From contig JAEWHT010000061.1 of the NCBI GenBank assembly GCA_023387695.1, forward strand, positions 1 through 14,447: a stretch of 14,447 nt of DNA, written 5' to 3'. This document shows positions 6,057 through 13,263 of the stretch, piece by piece. Positions within the stretch are counted from its first letter, which is position 1; each line of letters starts with the position of its first letter. The notes beneath the pieces are model-generated. The model was given only the letters and a program-made list of their open reading frames with translations. It did no database searches and was not told the origin of the DNA. Origin of the DNA: Pseudomonadota bacterium (GTDB lineage: Bacteria; Pseudomonadota; Alphaproteobacteria; Rhizobiales; Xanthobacteraceae). The position numbers were made by a program, and so were the translations under genes.

Positions 6057-6881
6057 TCAAAGACCCATTGCGTTGATCATCTGGTCCATGGTGCGCGACG
6101 GCTCGGCACAACCGGCCTCGCCGACGATCTTGGCGGGCACGCCCGCGACCGTGACGTTGTGCGGCACCTCTTTGACCACAACCGAACCCGCCGCGATGCG
6201 CGCGCAATGGCCGATCTCGATGTTGCCGAGGATCTTGGCGCCGGCACCGATCAGCACGCCATGACGAATCTTCGGATGACGATCCTCGTTCTCCTTGCCG
6301 GTGCCACCGAGCGTGACGCCGTGCAGGATCGAGACGTCGTCCTCGATCACCGCCGTCTCGCCGCAGACGAAACCGGTGGCGTGGTCGAGGAAGATGCCGC
6401 GGCCGATGCGCGCGGCGGGATTGATGTCGGTCTGGAACACCGCAGACGCGCGGCTCTGCAGGTAATACGCAAAATCCTTGCGGCCCTTCAGCCAGAGCCA
6501 ATGCGCGAGGCGATGGGTCTGGATCGCGTGAAAGCCCTTGAAGTAGAGCAAGGGATCGATGAAGCGCGACGTCGCGGGATCGCGATCGTAGACGGCGACG
6601 AGATCGGCGCGGAAGGCATTACCCAGATCGGGATCCTCGCGCAGAGCTTCGTCGAAGGTCTGGCGCACGAGGTCGCCCGAGAGTGCGGAGTGATCGAGCC
6701 GGTCGGCGACACGGTGGACCACCGAATCTTCGAGGCGGCTGTGATGCAGCACCGTCGAATAGATGAAGGTCGCAAGCTCGGGCTCGCGGTGGACGATGTC
6801 CTCGGCCTCGCCGCGGATCCGGTCCCAGATCGGATCGAGCGTTGCGAGCTTTCCTCCCGGATTGACCTGATGCACTGCCAT
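6057..6881 (-). CDS. cysE: Serine O-acetyltransferase
   Basis: Cytosolic enzyme making O-acetyl-L-serine from serine and acetyl-CoA, the first step of cysteine synthesis. It has 274 residues, the usual CysE length. The alpha-helical N-terminal domain covers about 10-145 and the hexapeptide beta-helix about 150-255. The catalytic pair is visible: Asp152 in FQTDINPA and His167 in LDHATG, with the same 15-residue spacing as Asp143/His158 of the E. coli enzyme. Further signature stretches are VSILHGVTLGGTGK, DRHPKIRHGVLIGAGAKILGN and AGVPAKIVG. The ATG at 6881 begins MAVHQVNPGG; the frame runs 43 codons further upstream but that part is not CysE-like. The protein ends in MGL rather than the terminal Ile that typically inserts into cysteine synthase, so complex formation may be weaker. 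Confidence 0.96.
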   Translation of the reverse strand: MAVHQVNPGGKLATLDPIWDRIRGEAEDIVHREPELATFIYSTVLHHSRLEDSVVHRVADRLDHSALSGDLVRQTFDEALREDPDLGNAFRADLVAVYDRDPATSRFIDPLLYFKGFHAIQTHRLAHWLWLKGRKDFAYYLQSRASAVFQTDINPAARIGRGIFLDHATGFVCGETAVIEDDVSILHGVTLGGTGKENEDRHPKIRHGVLIGAGAKILGNIEIGHCARIAAGSVVVKEVPHNVTVAGVPAKIVGEAGCAEPSRTMDQMINAMGL

Positions 6882-7042
6882 GAGATCTGCTCTTTCGAAT
6901 TTCGTTTGGCGGGTTCTATAGCACAGTGTAGGCGACGAAGTCCTGACCGGCTTGCCTGAGAGTGAACAGTGGATTGCACCGCGAAAGCATACCAACGCGT
7001 TGAAACACAACAGGTTCTTTAGACGCCCCCAAGCGGCAAGGT

Positions 7043-7080
7043 CGGCTTGAAATGGTCAGAGTCTCGCCAAATTCAAGCCG
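7043..7080 (+). repeat. Inverted repeat upstream of the polytopic membrane protein gene
   Basis: CGGCTTGAA (7043-7051) and TTCAAGCCG (7072-7080) are perfect 9-base arms with a 20-base centre, in the divergent gap between cysE and the membrane protein gene. It could be an operator or a leader hairpin. No T-tract follows. It lies 49 bases before the ATG at 7129. Confidence 0.4.
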
Positions 7081-7128
7081 GGCGGCGTCAAACTATTGGT
7101 GAATTTCGCCTCAACGCTGATTGCGGGC

Positions 7129-8514
7129 ATGGTCCGGCAGAGGACGGGAACAGCTTTGACCATCACCACCGATCATTTGCGCGCACGCGCCGCGGGTACG
7201 TTTTGGCTGCGGCTGGCGGCGGTGGCTCTGCCCCTTCTGCTGATCGCGCCGGCGTTCTGGAACGGCTATCCGCTGTTGCAATGGGATACCGGCGGCTACC
7301 TGGCGCGCTGGTACGAGGGCTATCTCGTCCCGAGCCGCTCCACCGTGTTCGGCCTCTATTTGCATTTCGGCGAGAGCTCCGGATTCTGGATCAATCTCGC
7401 GGTCCAGTCGCTGGTCACGTTGTGGCTGTTGCAGCTGACCTTGCGCGTCCTCGGGATGATGCAGACGGCCCGCTTCGCTGCCATCAGTCTGCTGCTGATC
7501 GTGTCGACGGCGCTGCCCTGGCTTGCCAGCATGCTGCTCACCGACATCTTCGCGGGATTGTCGGTGTTATCGCTGTTTCTGCTCATCGTTGGGGGCGAGC
7601 GCATCTCCGGGCTCGAGAAGACCGCGCTGTTCGTCTTCACCGCCTTTTCCGCAGCGACCCACAGCGCCACGCTCGGCGTGTTGTTCGGGCTGTGCGCCGT
7701 CGGCTGGATGATGCGGCCATTCCTGCGGCAGCGACTTCCGGTGGCGGGACTGACCCAGGCGAGCCTGACGATCGTCGCCGGCGCTCTCATGCTGATTTCG
7801 GCCAATCACGCGCTGTCAGGCAAATGGGCCTGGACGCCCGGCGGCACCGGCGTCGCCTTCGGCCGGATGATGCAAGACGGCATCGTCGCACGTTTCCTCA
7901 ATGATCATTGCCCACGCGAGAACTTCAAGCTTTGTCCTTATCGCAATGAATTGCCGGCGACCGCCGACGCGTTCCTTTGGGGCAACAGCATGTTCAACAC
8001 GCTCGGCCGCTTCGAGGGCATGAACGACGAGATGGGCATCATCGTCGAGCGGTCGCTTGCCGACTATCCGCTCTGGCAAGCCGGTGCCGCGCTGCGAGCG
8101 ATGGGCCAGCAATTGGTGCATGTGGCGACCGGCGAAGGCGCCAGTGTCTGGATTCCCCACACCTACGGCATCATCGAACGCTACATTCCGGCGCAGGTCG
8201 CGCCGATGCGCGCGGCGCGCCAGCAGAACTGGGGACTCAATTTCGACTACGTCAACTGGCTGCACGTGCCCGTCGCACTGGTCTCGATGCTGGGGCTGCT
8301 CGCGCTGCTTGGACATGCTCTCGCCAACCGACGGCTCGACGATCTGACGCTGCTGGCGGCGACCGTGACGATAGCCTTGCTCGGCAACGCCTTCATCTGC
8401 GGCGTGATCTCGGGCCCGCACGACCGCTACGGCGCGCGCATGGTGTGGGTCGCGACCTTCGTGGTGCTGATGGCGTTGTCGCGGCGGTTTGGTGAGGACC
8501 GCACAGCACGGTGA
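7129..8514 (+). CDS. Polytopic membrane protein, possibly GT-C-like, function unknown
   Basis: Integral membrane protein of about 461 residues with roughly nine to ten hydrophobic segments. The first follows residue 25 (LRLAAVALPLLLIAPAFW) and the last are near 385-405 and 440-455. The first extracytoplasmic loop has YPLLQWDTGGYLARW with Asp53. A second acidic residue sits at the end of a helix (LASMLLTDIFAGL, Asp139). An acidic residue in the first loop recalls GT-C glycosyltransferases such as ArnT/PMT types, but overall similarity is not obvious, so this is only a hint. A large soluble loop occupies about 225-365 and contains FLNDHCPRENFKLCPYRNELP with two cysteines. The start is uncertain: TTG 7096, ATG 7129 and TTG 7156 (which has the best purine tract) are all possible. 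The gene stands alone. Confidence 0.75.
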   Translation: MVRQRTGTALTITTDHLRARAAGTFWLRLAAVALPLLLIAPAFWNGYPLLQWDTGGYLARWYEGYLVPSRSTVFGLYLHFGESSGFWINLAVQSLVTLWLLQLTLRVLGMMQTARFAAISLLLIVSTALPWLASMLLTDIFAGLSVLSLFLLIVGGERISGLEKTALFVFTAFSAATHSATLGVLFGLCAVGWMMRPFLRQRLPVAGLTQASLTIVAGALMLISANHALSGKWAWTPGGTGVAFGRMMQDGIVARFLNDHCPRENFKLCPYRNELPATADAFLWGNSMFNTLGRFEGMNDEMGIIVERSLADYPLWQAGAALRAMGQQLVHVATGEGASVWIPHTYGIIERYIPAQVAPMRAARQQNWGLNFDYVNWLHVPVALVSMLGLLALLGHALANRRLDDLTLLAATVTIALLGNAFICGVISGPHDRYGARMVWVATFVVLMALSRRFGEDRTAR

Positions 8515-8572
8515 GACAGGCAGGGAACGAGTCTCACGACGAGACCGAGGGTTTCGTTGATGGCAGCCGGCA

Positions 8573-8593
8573 CGGCGCCGGAAACCGGCGCCG
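8573..8593. terminator. GC-rich hairpin between convergent genes
   Basis: CGGCGCCGG (8573-8581) and CCGGCGCCG (8585-8593) form a perfect 9-bp stem with loop AAA. It sits 58 bases after the membrane protein stop and 12 bases beyond the end of the AhpD-like gene. Neither strand has a clear T-tract, so it is a structural terminator candidate for both genes rather than a classic one. A second small hairpin, GTCTC/GAGAC, is at 8531-8545. Confidence 0.4.
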
Positions 8594-8605
8594 CGCCGTC
8601 TGGCC

Positions 8606-9157
8606 TCAGGCAGCGGTGTCCAGCGCGACGTGGACCTTGGGGAAATCGATGTCGGTCTGGGCGACATTGTTGGTGAAGTTGGTGAACACGTTGATCGCGA
8701 CACCCGCGATCACCTCGATGAGGTGCGCATCGTCAAGGCCGGCCGACCGCGCGGTAGCGAGATCGGCATCGCTCACCTGCCCGCGCGTCTCGACCACGCG
8801 GCGGGCAAAGACGGCGACGGCGTTGTCGACCGTGCTCTCGGCCCGGCCTTCGCGAGCCCTGCGGATCGCATCAGCCGACAATCCTGCGCCCTTGCCCATC
8901 AGGGTATGCGCCGACAGGCAATAATGACATTCGTTGGCCTGGGCCACGGCGAGCGCAATAATCTCGCGCTGCTTGGCTGTGAGCGAGCCATTGCCCAGCG
9001 CGTCAGAGAGAGCGAGGTACCCGTTCAGCACGGCCGGCGACCGGGCAAAGGTCGAAAACAGGTTCGGCACCATGCCGATCTTGGCCTTGACGGCGGAAAG
9101 CGTGGCCTGGACGCCAGCGTCGGATTGGGCGGCGTCGATGGGGGCGATGCGGGACAT
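8606..9157 (-). CDS. AhpD-like carboxymuconolactone decarboxylase family protein
   Basis: Cytoplasmic all-helical protein of 183 residues. The redox signature is visible as Glu76-Cys77-His-Tyr-Cys80 with His84 (ECHYCLSAH), the AhpD-type CxxC plus His proton-relay arrangement used in peroxide reduction. The second half (VSDADLATARSAGLDDAHLIEVIAGVAINVFTN) is the standard helical repeat. It probably acts as a peroxidase-type or disulfide reductase protein; its physiological partner is not known. The start at ATG 9157 is fixed by GAGGAG seven bases upstream. It is divergent from an AraC-family regulator whose start is about 80 bases away, an arrangement that often means local control. No frameshift or missing catalytic residue is seen. 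Confidence 0.9.
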   Translation of the reverse strand: MSRIAPIDAAQSDAGVQATLSAVKAKIGMVPNLFSTFARSPAVLNGYLALSDALGNGSLTAKQREIIALAVAQANECHYCLSAHTLMGKGAGLSADAIRRAREGRAESTVDNAVAVFARRVVETRGQVSDADLATARSAGLDDAHLIEVIAGVAINVFTNFTNNVAQTDIDFPKVHVALDTAA

Positions 9158-9166
9158 TCAAATCTC

Positions 9167-9226
9167 CTCGGTTGGATCGTGCGGGCTTGCACATCGTCGA
9201 TATCCGGCATTATCCATCTCGGTTGG
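9167..9226. promoter_or_regulatory. Possible operator half-sites in the AhpD/AraC divergent gap
   Basis: CTCGGTTGG occurs twice in the same orientation, at 9167-9175 and 9218-9226, 51 bases apart (about five helical turns). AraC-family regulators often bind pairs of direct-repeat half-sites. The first copy overlaps the ribosome-binding region of the AhpD-like gene. Nine bases matching twice in a short gap could be chance. Confidence 0.25.
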
Positions 9227-9237
9227 TGCCAAAAACG

Positions 9238-10077
9238 ATGCCGATCGTCCCAGCCGGTTTGAAAATGGACCCCTTCGCAGCCCTCTTCGCCCATGTCACG
9301 CCAAGCGCCCAAACGTTCTTCACCGGCAATCTCTGCGAGACGACCCACTTCGCCGGCGTAGGCCACCTGCACCTGTTCAAAGGCGGTGGACTCAAGGTCA
9401 CCCAGACCGGACACGAAGACATCGAATTGAGCGAGCCGACGCTCCTGTTCTTCCCGCGCGGGCGGGCGCATCGGTTCGTCGTCAATTCCGAGAGAGGTGC
9501 GGACCTGGTCTGCGCGACGGTCGATCTCGGCGCCGAGCAGAGCAATCCGATCGGCCTGGGCCTGCCGGAGCTGATCGCGATGCCGCTCGCCTCGCATCCC
9601 TCGCTCGCACCGATCTGTGATCTGCTCGTTGCCGAAGCCTTCTCGGAAGGCGGCGGTCGTCAGGTCGCGCTCGACCGGCTGTTCGACTATCTCTTGATCC
9701 TGATCGTGCGCCATGTGGTGGGCAGCGGCATCGTCGCGGCCGGAGTGCTGGCGGGCCTTGCCGATCTGCGTCTCGCCAAAGCGCTCACCGCCATACATGA
9801 ATCGCCGAAGAAATCCTGGTCGCTCGACGACCTCTCCGATCTTGCCGGCATGTCACGCACGCGCTTTGCAGCCCATTTCCGCACGGTCGTCGGCCGCACG
9901 CCGATCGATTATTTGACCTTGTGGCGGATCACGATCGCGCGGCAGCTTCTCGCCAAGGGCAAGCCGGTCAAAGCCGTCGCGAATGCTGTCGGCTACGACA
10001 GCGCGGCCGCGTTCAGCCGCGTGTTCGCGCGTGTGACCGGACAGCCGCCGCGCGACGCGGCCGCGCTCACGAACTAG
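9238..10077 (+). CDS. AraC family transcriptional regulator with cupin-type N-domain
   Basis: DNA-binding regulator of about 279 residues. Residues 10-160 form the small-ligand-sensing cupin-type domain (a beta-rich part with HLHLFKGGGLKV and LLFFPRGRAHRF). Residues 179-277 hold the AraC DNA-binding domain with two helix-turn-helix motifs: about 194-219 (SLDDLSDLAGMSRTRFAAHF) and about 243-268 (PVKAVANAVGYDSAAAFSRVF), ending in the family signature GQPPRDA. The ATG at 9238 is used. ATG 9265 (MDPFAALFAH) is equally plausible because many relatives begin MDP near the cupin domain; neither has a good ribosome-binding site, and a TTG at 9172 is less likely. The divergent AhpD-like gene is the obvious target. 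The ligand is unknown; a redox or electrophile signal would fit. Confidence 0.9.
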   Translation: MPIVPAGLKMDPFAALFAHVTPSAQTFFTGNLCETTHFAGVGHLHLFKGGGLKVTQTGHEDIELSEPTLLFFPRGRAHRFVVNSERGADLVCATVDLGAEQSNPIGLGLPELIAMPLASHPSLAPICDLLVAEAFSEGGGRQVALDRLFDYLLILIVRHVVGSGIVAAGVLAGLADLRLAKALTAIHESPKKSWSLDDLSDLAGMSRTRFAAHFRTVVGRTPIDYLTLWRITIARQLLAKGKPVKAVANAVGYDSAAAFSRVFARVTGQPPRDAAALTN

Positions 10078-10157
10078 CGACAAGCTTATTCTTTCAGGAC
10101 GTCAGCCTGCGGGCATCGGTCCTGGCCGACGGCCGACCGGGTCAGACGGCATCGCCG

Positions 10158-10549
10158 TCAGCCGCGGCGTGACAGGAAATCCAGCACGCCTTATTTGTAG
10201 ACCTTGTCGCCGACCGCGCGCATGTGATCGCGGCCAGGAATATCGAGCACTTCCGAGCCGGGGATGATGGCGCCGAGTGCGCTGGCCGAGCCCGCAACAT
10301 CATCGGTCGAGCCAACCGCAATCAATACTGGCACCTCGATGCGCGCAGCCTCTTGCGGGGTCATGAGATCGCGCGTACCGCGCAGACACGCGGCGAGTGC
10401 ACGGCGGTCGGAGCGGGTCTGGTCTGCAAACGCACGAAACGTGCGGCCGACGGGATCGGTGACGTCGTCGAGCGAGGGCGCCTCCAGCGCCTTGGCGACG
10501 TTCTCGCCGGGACCGGTGCCCTCGATCAGGCCGCCGATGCCGATGCCGC
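10158..10549 (-). repeat. Direct repeat, truncated copy (partner 13264-13655)
   Basis: About 392 bp, roughly 94% identical to 13264-13655 in the same orientation, offset by 3106 bases. It forms one border of the segment carrying the kinase and binding-protein genes. Recombination between the copies would delete that segment and leave one intact hydrolase gene. Confidence 0.9.
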
Positions 10550-10572
10550 TATAGGATCGCGCGCGAAGGCCC
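10158..10572 (-). pseudogene. 5'-truncated alpha/beta hydrolase fragment
   Basis: Second copy of the C-terminal half of the hydrolase encoded at 13264-14019. Bases 10158-10549 align without a gap to 13264-13655. Similarity then becomes poor, with one extra base near 10551, and is lost by about 10572. The fragment covers roughly residues 123-251, so the nucleophile motif GYSMGG and the oxyanion HGF are absent and it cannot be an active enzyme. A TAA at 10191-10193 replaces ACT of the intact copy, ending the frame (after KVYK) eleven codons early. Upstream of the stop I count about 21 base differences over some 119 codons, all at third positions and all silent. It lies directly downstream of the periplasmic-binding-protein gene (stop at 10611) with no start codon context of its own. 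Confidence 0.9.
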
Positions 10573-10610
10573 TTTTTCCGGGATCGCCGGAGCTCTTTGC
10601 CCCAGGAGTT

Positions 10611-11735
10611 TCAGTTCTTCCGCTCGGAGGACCACGGGAAGTTCAAATACTGGTCACGGCTTTCGAAGCAAATATTTCCATACATTTTGAGGTAGCTGTC
10701 CCGTCGCTTCGGGTCGCTGTAAACGGCCGCCGGATCCGCAACGTCGGCTTCGTATTGCGCCAGATTTTGCAAGGTCAGCACCTTTGGCAGAATATCCATC
10801 GCCTGGGGAATGCTTTTGCCATCGAGCCAATCGGCGGCGTGTTGACCCATTGCATATCCAAAGATCGGGCTGGCGAGGCTGACGCTGGCCTTGTAGGGAC
10901 CGCCGCGCCTGATCTCGGCGACCGCCGCAGGCTCGCCGTCAATGCCGCCAAAGAACTGGTCGGGTCGGACCTTGCCTGCCTCGCGCATCGCGGCCAATGC
11001 TCCCAACACAACCGTATCGGCGCCGAGGACGACGTCGACATCCGGATTGGCGAGCAGGATCGTTCGCATCATGGCGGCACCGCCAGCTTCATCCACCGTC
11101 AGCGGCGAAATGTCAGCGACGATTGTGGCACCCGGCACGGTCCTGAGGGCGTCTCGCATCGCCGTGAAACGGGGGGCAAGGAATTGCAGGCTGTCGTGGG
11201 TGAGCAACACGACTTTGGCGCGGCCGTTGAGCTTGGTCTTGATGTAAGCCACTGCTTCGTCAGCCAAGACCTTGCCGGTCAGATATTGCGGAGCATTGAG
11301 GATCGTCGTCGCGGGTGGAGGCACGACCGTTCCGACATAGGCCCCCGTCCAGATCACCTTTTGAAGGGCGGGCGCAAGTAAGAGCGGGTTCACTGGCGAT
11401 GCGACCAATGCGCCGACTTTTGCGTCTCGCAACGCTGCAATCTGCTGGTTCATCCGGCCAGCGTCGTTGCCCGCCTGGGCAAGCCGGTAGTCGAGACCTC
11501 GATCCCTAGCTGCCAATTCCAGTCCTTGCGCGACGCCTTGCATGAACTTTCGCTCGTTGTCTTGCGCGAAAGCGAGAACCCGGTTGAGGTCGACAGGCTT
11601 GTTGCAGACAGGTGCATTGGGATTGTAGGCAGGCAGGACGACAGGTTTGGTGATCCCTTGTCCTCCCTGCTGCGCCTGGACGGCGCGCAATCCGGGCAGC
11701 ATGGCAATGAGCGCCAAGACAAGAAAACAACGCAT
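10611..11735 (-). CDS. Sugar-type periplasmic substrate-binding protein (orphan)
   Basis: Exported protein of 374 residues. The signal peptide is about 1-21 (MRCFLVLALIAMLPGLRAVQA). The mature part resembles ribose/galactose-type binding proteins: an N-lobe around 50-145 (ERKFMQGVAQGLELAARDRG, GNDAGRMNQQIAALRDAKVGALVASP) and a C-lobe with VVLGADTVVLGALAAMREAGK and FFGGIDGEPAAVAEI near 235-285. Cys44 and Cys356 near the two ends of the mature chain could form a disulfide, uncommon in this family. No permease or ATPase gene is adjacent. Instead the histidine kinase gene ends six bases upstream, so the two are almost certainly one transcript, with weak independent ribosome binding. This suggests that the protein presents a ligand to the kinase rather than to a transporter. 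It could alternatively serve a transporter encoded elsewhere. Confidence 0.85.
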   Translation of the reverse strand: MRCFLVLALIAMLPGLRAVQAQQGGQGITKPVVLPAYNPNAPVCNKPVDLNRVLAFAQDNERKFMQGVAQGLELAARDRGLDYRLAQAGNDAGRMNQQIAALRDAKVGALVASPVNPLLLAPALQKVIWTGAYVGTVVPPPATTILNAPQYLTGKVLADEAVAYIKTKLNGRAKVVLLTHDSLQFLAPRFTAMRDALRTVPGATIVADISPLTVDEAGGAAMMRTILLANPDVDVVLGADTVVLGALAAMREAGKVRPDQFFGGIDGEPAAVAEIRRGGPYKASVSLASPIFGYAMGQHAADWLDGKSIPQAMDILPKVLTLQNLAQYEADVADPAAVYSDPKRRDSYLKMYGNICFESRDQYLNFPWSSERKN

Positions 11736-11741
11736 GGATCG

Positions 11742-13082
11742 TCAACATTCCGTTTCTGCGGCGAACGCCAACCGTGCGACGGTACCTCGGCCACTCGCGA
11801 TATATTCGACATCCGCTCCGAGCGATCGCGCCATCGCATTGACGATCCGCGAACCGAGCCCGGTCCCCTTGGCGGGGCCTTCGGACCGACCTACTCCGTC
11901 ATCCTCCACCGACAACTCGGCCTTGCCGTCGGCCAGCTTGCGCAGGCGCACGCGCACTTCTCCCGGCTTGTCCGGATAGGCGTATTTGAATGCATTCGTC
12001 ACCCACTCCGTGACGATGACACCGAGATTGATCGTCCAGTCGGTCTTCAGCATCAGTGGCTCCAACTCGTAATTCAAGGAAGCCACGTGCCCTTGGCCGC
12101 GCATGGACGCTTCGACGTGTTCGAGAACGCTTGAGAGATATTCCTGGAGATCGACGAAGCGCGCGTCGGCGCCGCTGTAGAGTCGCTTGTGAACCGACGC
12201 CACCGCGAGAATCCGCGTTTCCGTTTCCTTGAGCGCCTCCTTCGAGGAACTGTCCGAAATCAGATTGGATTGCAGGCGGACCAAAGAGGCGACCAGCGAC
12301 AGGCTGTTGGCGACGCGGTGGTTGACCTCCGCCACGAGCAACTCAGCCCGGTCGCGGGCTTCCGCGAGCTGCTCCGTACGCTTCGTCACGCGATCCTCTA
12401 GCGTGAGGTTCAGTGCATTCAGCTCGTTCCTGGCGCGCGACACTTCCCAGGCATAGCGGAAGACCGTAGCCGTGGTTGCGCCGACGACCAGGATGATGAT
12501 GAGACCGCCGATCGTTGTTGCAAGGCGGAGCATCAACGCATTCCGTCGCTGCTCCAACTGGAGCGCTTCCTGTCCGTCATCAGCCTGACGAATAATGCTG
12601 GAGAGGAACAGGTTCGCTTCATCCATCAGGGCCTTGCCACGGTTGCTACGGAAGCCCTCCTTCACCTGTTCGTCGTCCAGCCCTCCCTTCAGCGCGACGC
12701 TCTTGTCCATCTCGCCGACTTTCTCCGGGATGATCTGCGACAACCGGTCGAGCACCGCCACGTTCTGCGGAGAGCGGGGAAGCAATTCCTTGAGGCTTGC
12801 AAACTGCGTCAGGACTTGCGCCTTGGCAGCGTCGTAAGGCGCAAGGTAGATTTCGTTGCCGTCGAACAGATAGCCGCGCTGACTCGATTCAGCGATCTGC
12901 AATGCGCTTCGCACCTCCACGGCGGAAAGCCGGAGCCCTCGCAGGCGGCTGCTCTGCTCGAAATAAGTGTTGGCGTTTTCGCCCAGCCAGACGGTGGAGC
13001 CGATAATTCCCAGAAGCGTCAGAAAGCCGATCGCGAGCAAGATGATGCTCGAACTGATCACAAAGCGGCTTGAGATGGGCAT
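11742..13082 (-). CDS. CHASE3-type sensor histidine kinase, HisKA_2/HWE-like
   Basis: Inner-membrane sensor kinase of 446 residues. The first membrane helix is at about 5-33. A periplasmic CHASE3-like helical domain at about 34-185 carries the signature AESSQRGYLFDGNEIYLAPYD. The second helix is at about 186-209, followed by a coiled linker to about 243. The phospho-acceptor is His255 in EVNHRVANSLSLVASLVRLQ, the HisKA_2 style. The ATPase domain has the N-box TEWVTNAFKYAYP (Asn363), the G1 motif DDGVG (about 394-398) and the G2 motif GTGLGSRIV (about 406-414). ATG 13082 was chosen because the upstream extension from TTG 13163 is polar and lacks kinase features. No response regulator is in the window. 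The periplasmic-binding-protein gene follows within six bases, as in LuxQ/LuxP-like ligand-presenting systems, although the order differs and the relation is inferred. Confidence 0.9.
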   Translation of the reverse strand: MPISSRFVISSSIILLAIGFLTLLGIIGSTVWLGENANTYFEQSSRLRGLRLSAVEVRSALQIAESSQRGYLFDGNEIYLAPYDAAKAQVLTQFASLKELLPRSPQNVAVLDRLSQIIPEKVGEMDKSVALKGGLDDEQVKEGFRSNRGKALMDEANLFLSSIIRQADDGQEALQLEQRRNALMLRLATTIGGLIIILVVGATTATVFRYAWEVSRARNELNALNLTLEDRVTKRTEQLAEARDRAELLVAEVNHRVANSLSLVASLVRLQSNLISDSSSKEALKETETRILAVASVHKRLYSGADARFVDLQEYLSSVLEHVEASMRGQGHVASLNYELEPLMLKTDWTINLGVIVTEWVTNAFKYAYPDKPGEVRVRLRKLADGKAELSVEDDGVGRSEGPAKGTGLGSRIVNAMARSLGADVEYIASGRGTVARLAFAAETEC

Positions 13083-13263
13083 GGGGCTCGTGGCTAAAGG
13101 GCAAGCCGAGCTTACACGACTTCCGCCCGGCCTGTGTACAATTAGCCGCTTTGCGCGGCTCAACGTCGCAAATTGAAATGTTAAAGTGAATCAGCTGTTT
13201 AGGCGTTTATTCGGCTCATCAGCGCCGTCGACGGACTTAACGACCTCCTCGGCCGGCATGGGC
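13083..13263 (-). promoter_or_regulatory. Upstream region of the kinase-binding protein pair
   Basis: This 181-base gap follows the intact hydrolase gene and precedes the kinase. It contains a small hairpin, AGCCGC (13144-13149) / GCGGCT (13155-13160), and AT-richer sequence at 13170-13215 that could hold a promoter. No convincing -35/-10 pair could be fixed; TTGAGC with TGTACA 17 bases later on the minus strand is a weak match. The hydrolase gene shows no T-tract terminator here, so readthrough from it is possible. Confidence 0.3.

Noticed and set aside
5459..6076. A 205-codon frame across the repeats and the DUF3126-type gene
   Set aside because: It begins inside the REP-like palindrome and continues antisense to the DUF3126-type gene. 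Translated repeats of this kind are a common false gene.
6159..6959. A 266-codon open frame on the + strand
   Set aside because: It is opposite cysE, whose catalytic motifs are unmistakable.
10145..10159. Hairpin GACGGC-ATC-GCCGTC after the AraC gene
   Set aside because: The stem is only six bases with no T-tract, and it overlaps the remnant of the hydrolase stop. Too weak to call a terminator.
10563..10600. CTTTTT run with a CCGG/CCGG hairpin after the binding-protein gene
   Set aside because: On the minus strand the run is As after a 5-bp stem, so it has the wrong polarity for a terminator of that gene.
10224..11381. A 385-codon open frame on the + strand
   Set aside because: It runs antisense to the hydrolase fragment and the binding-protein gene, follows their codon phase, and has an Arg/Asp/Gly-rich composition typical of antisense frames in GC-rich DNA. 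A similar frame (13330-14172) lies opposite the intact hydrolase.
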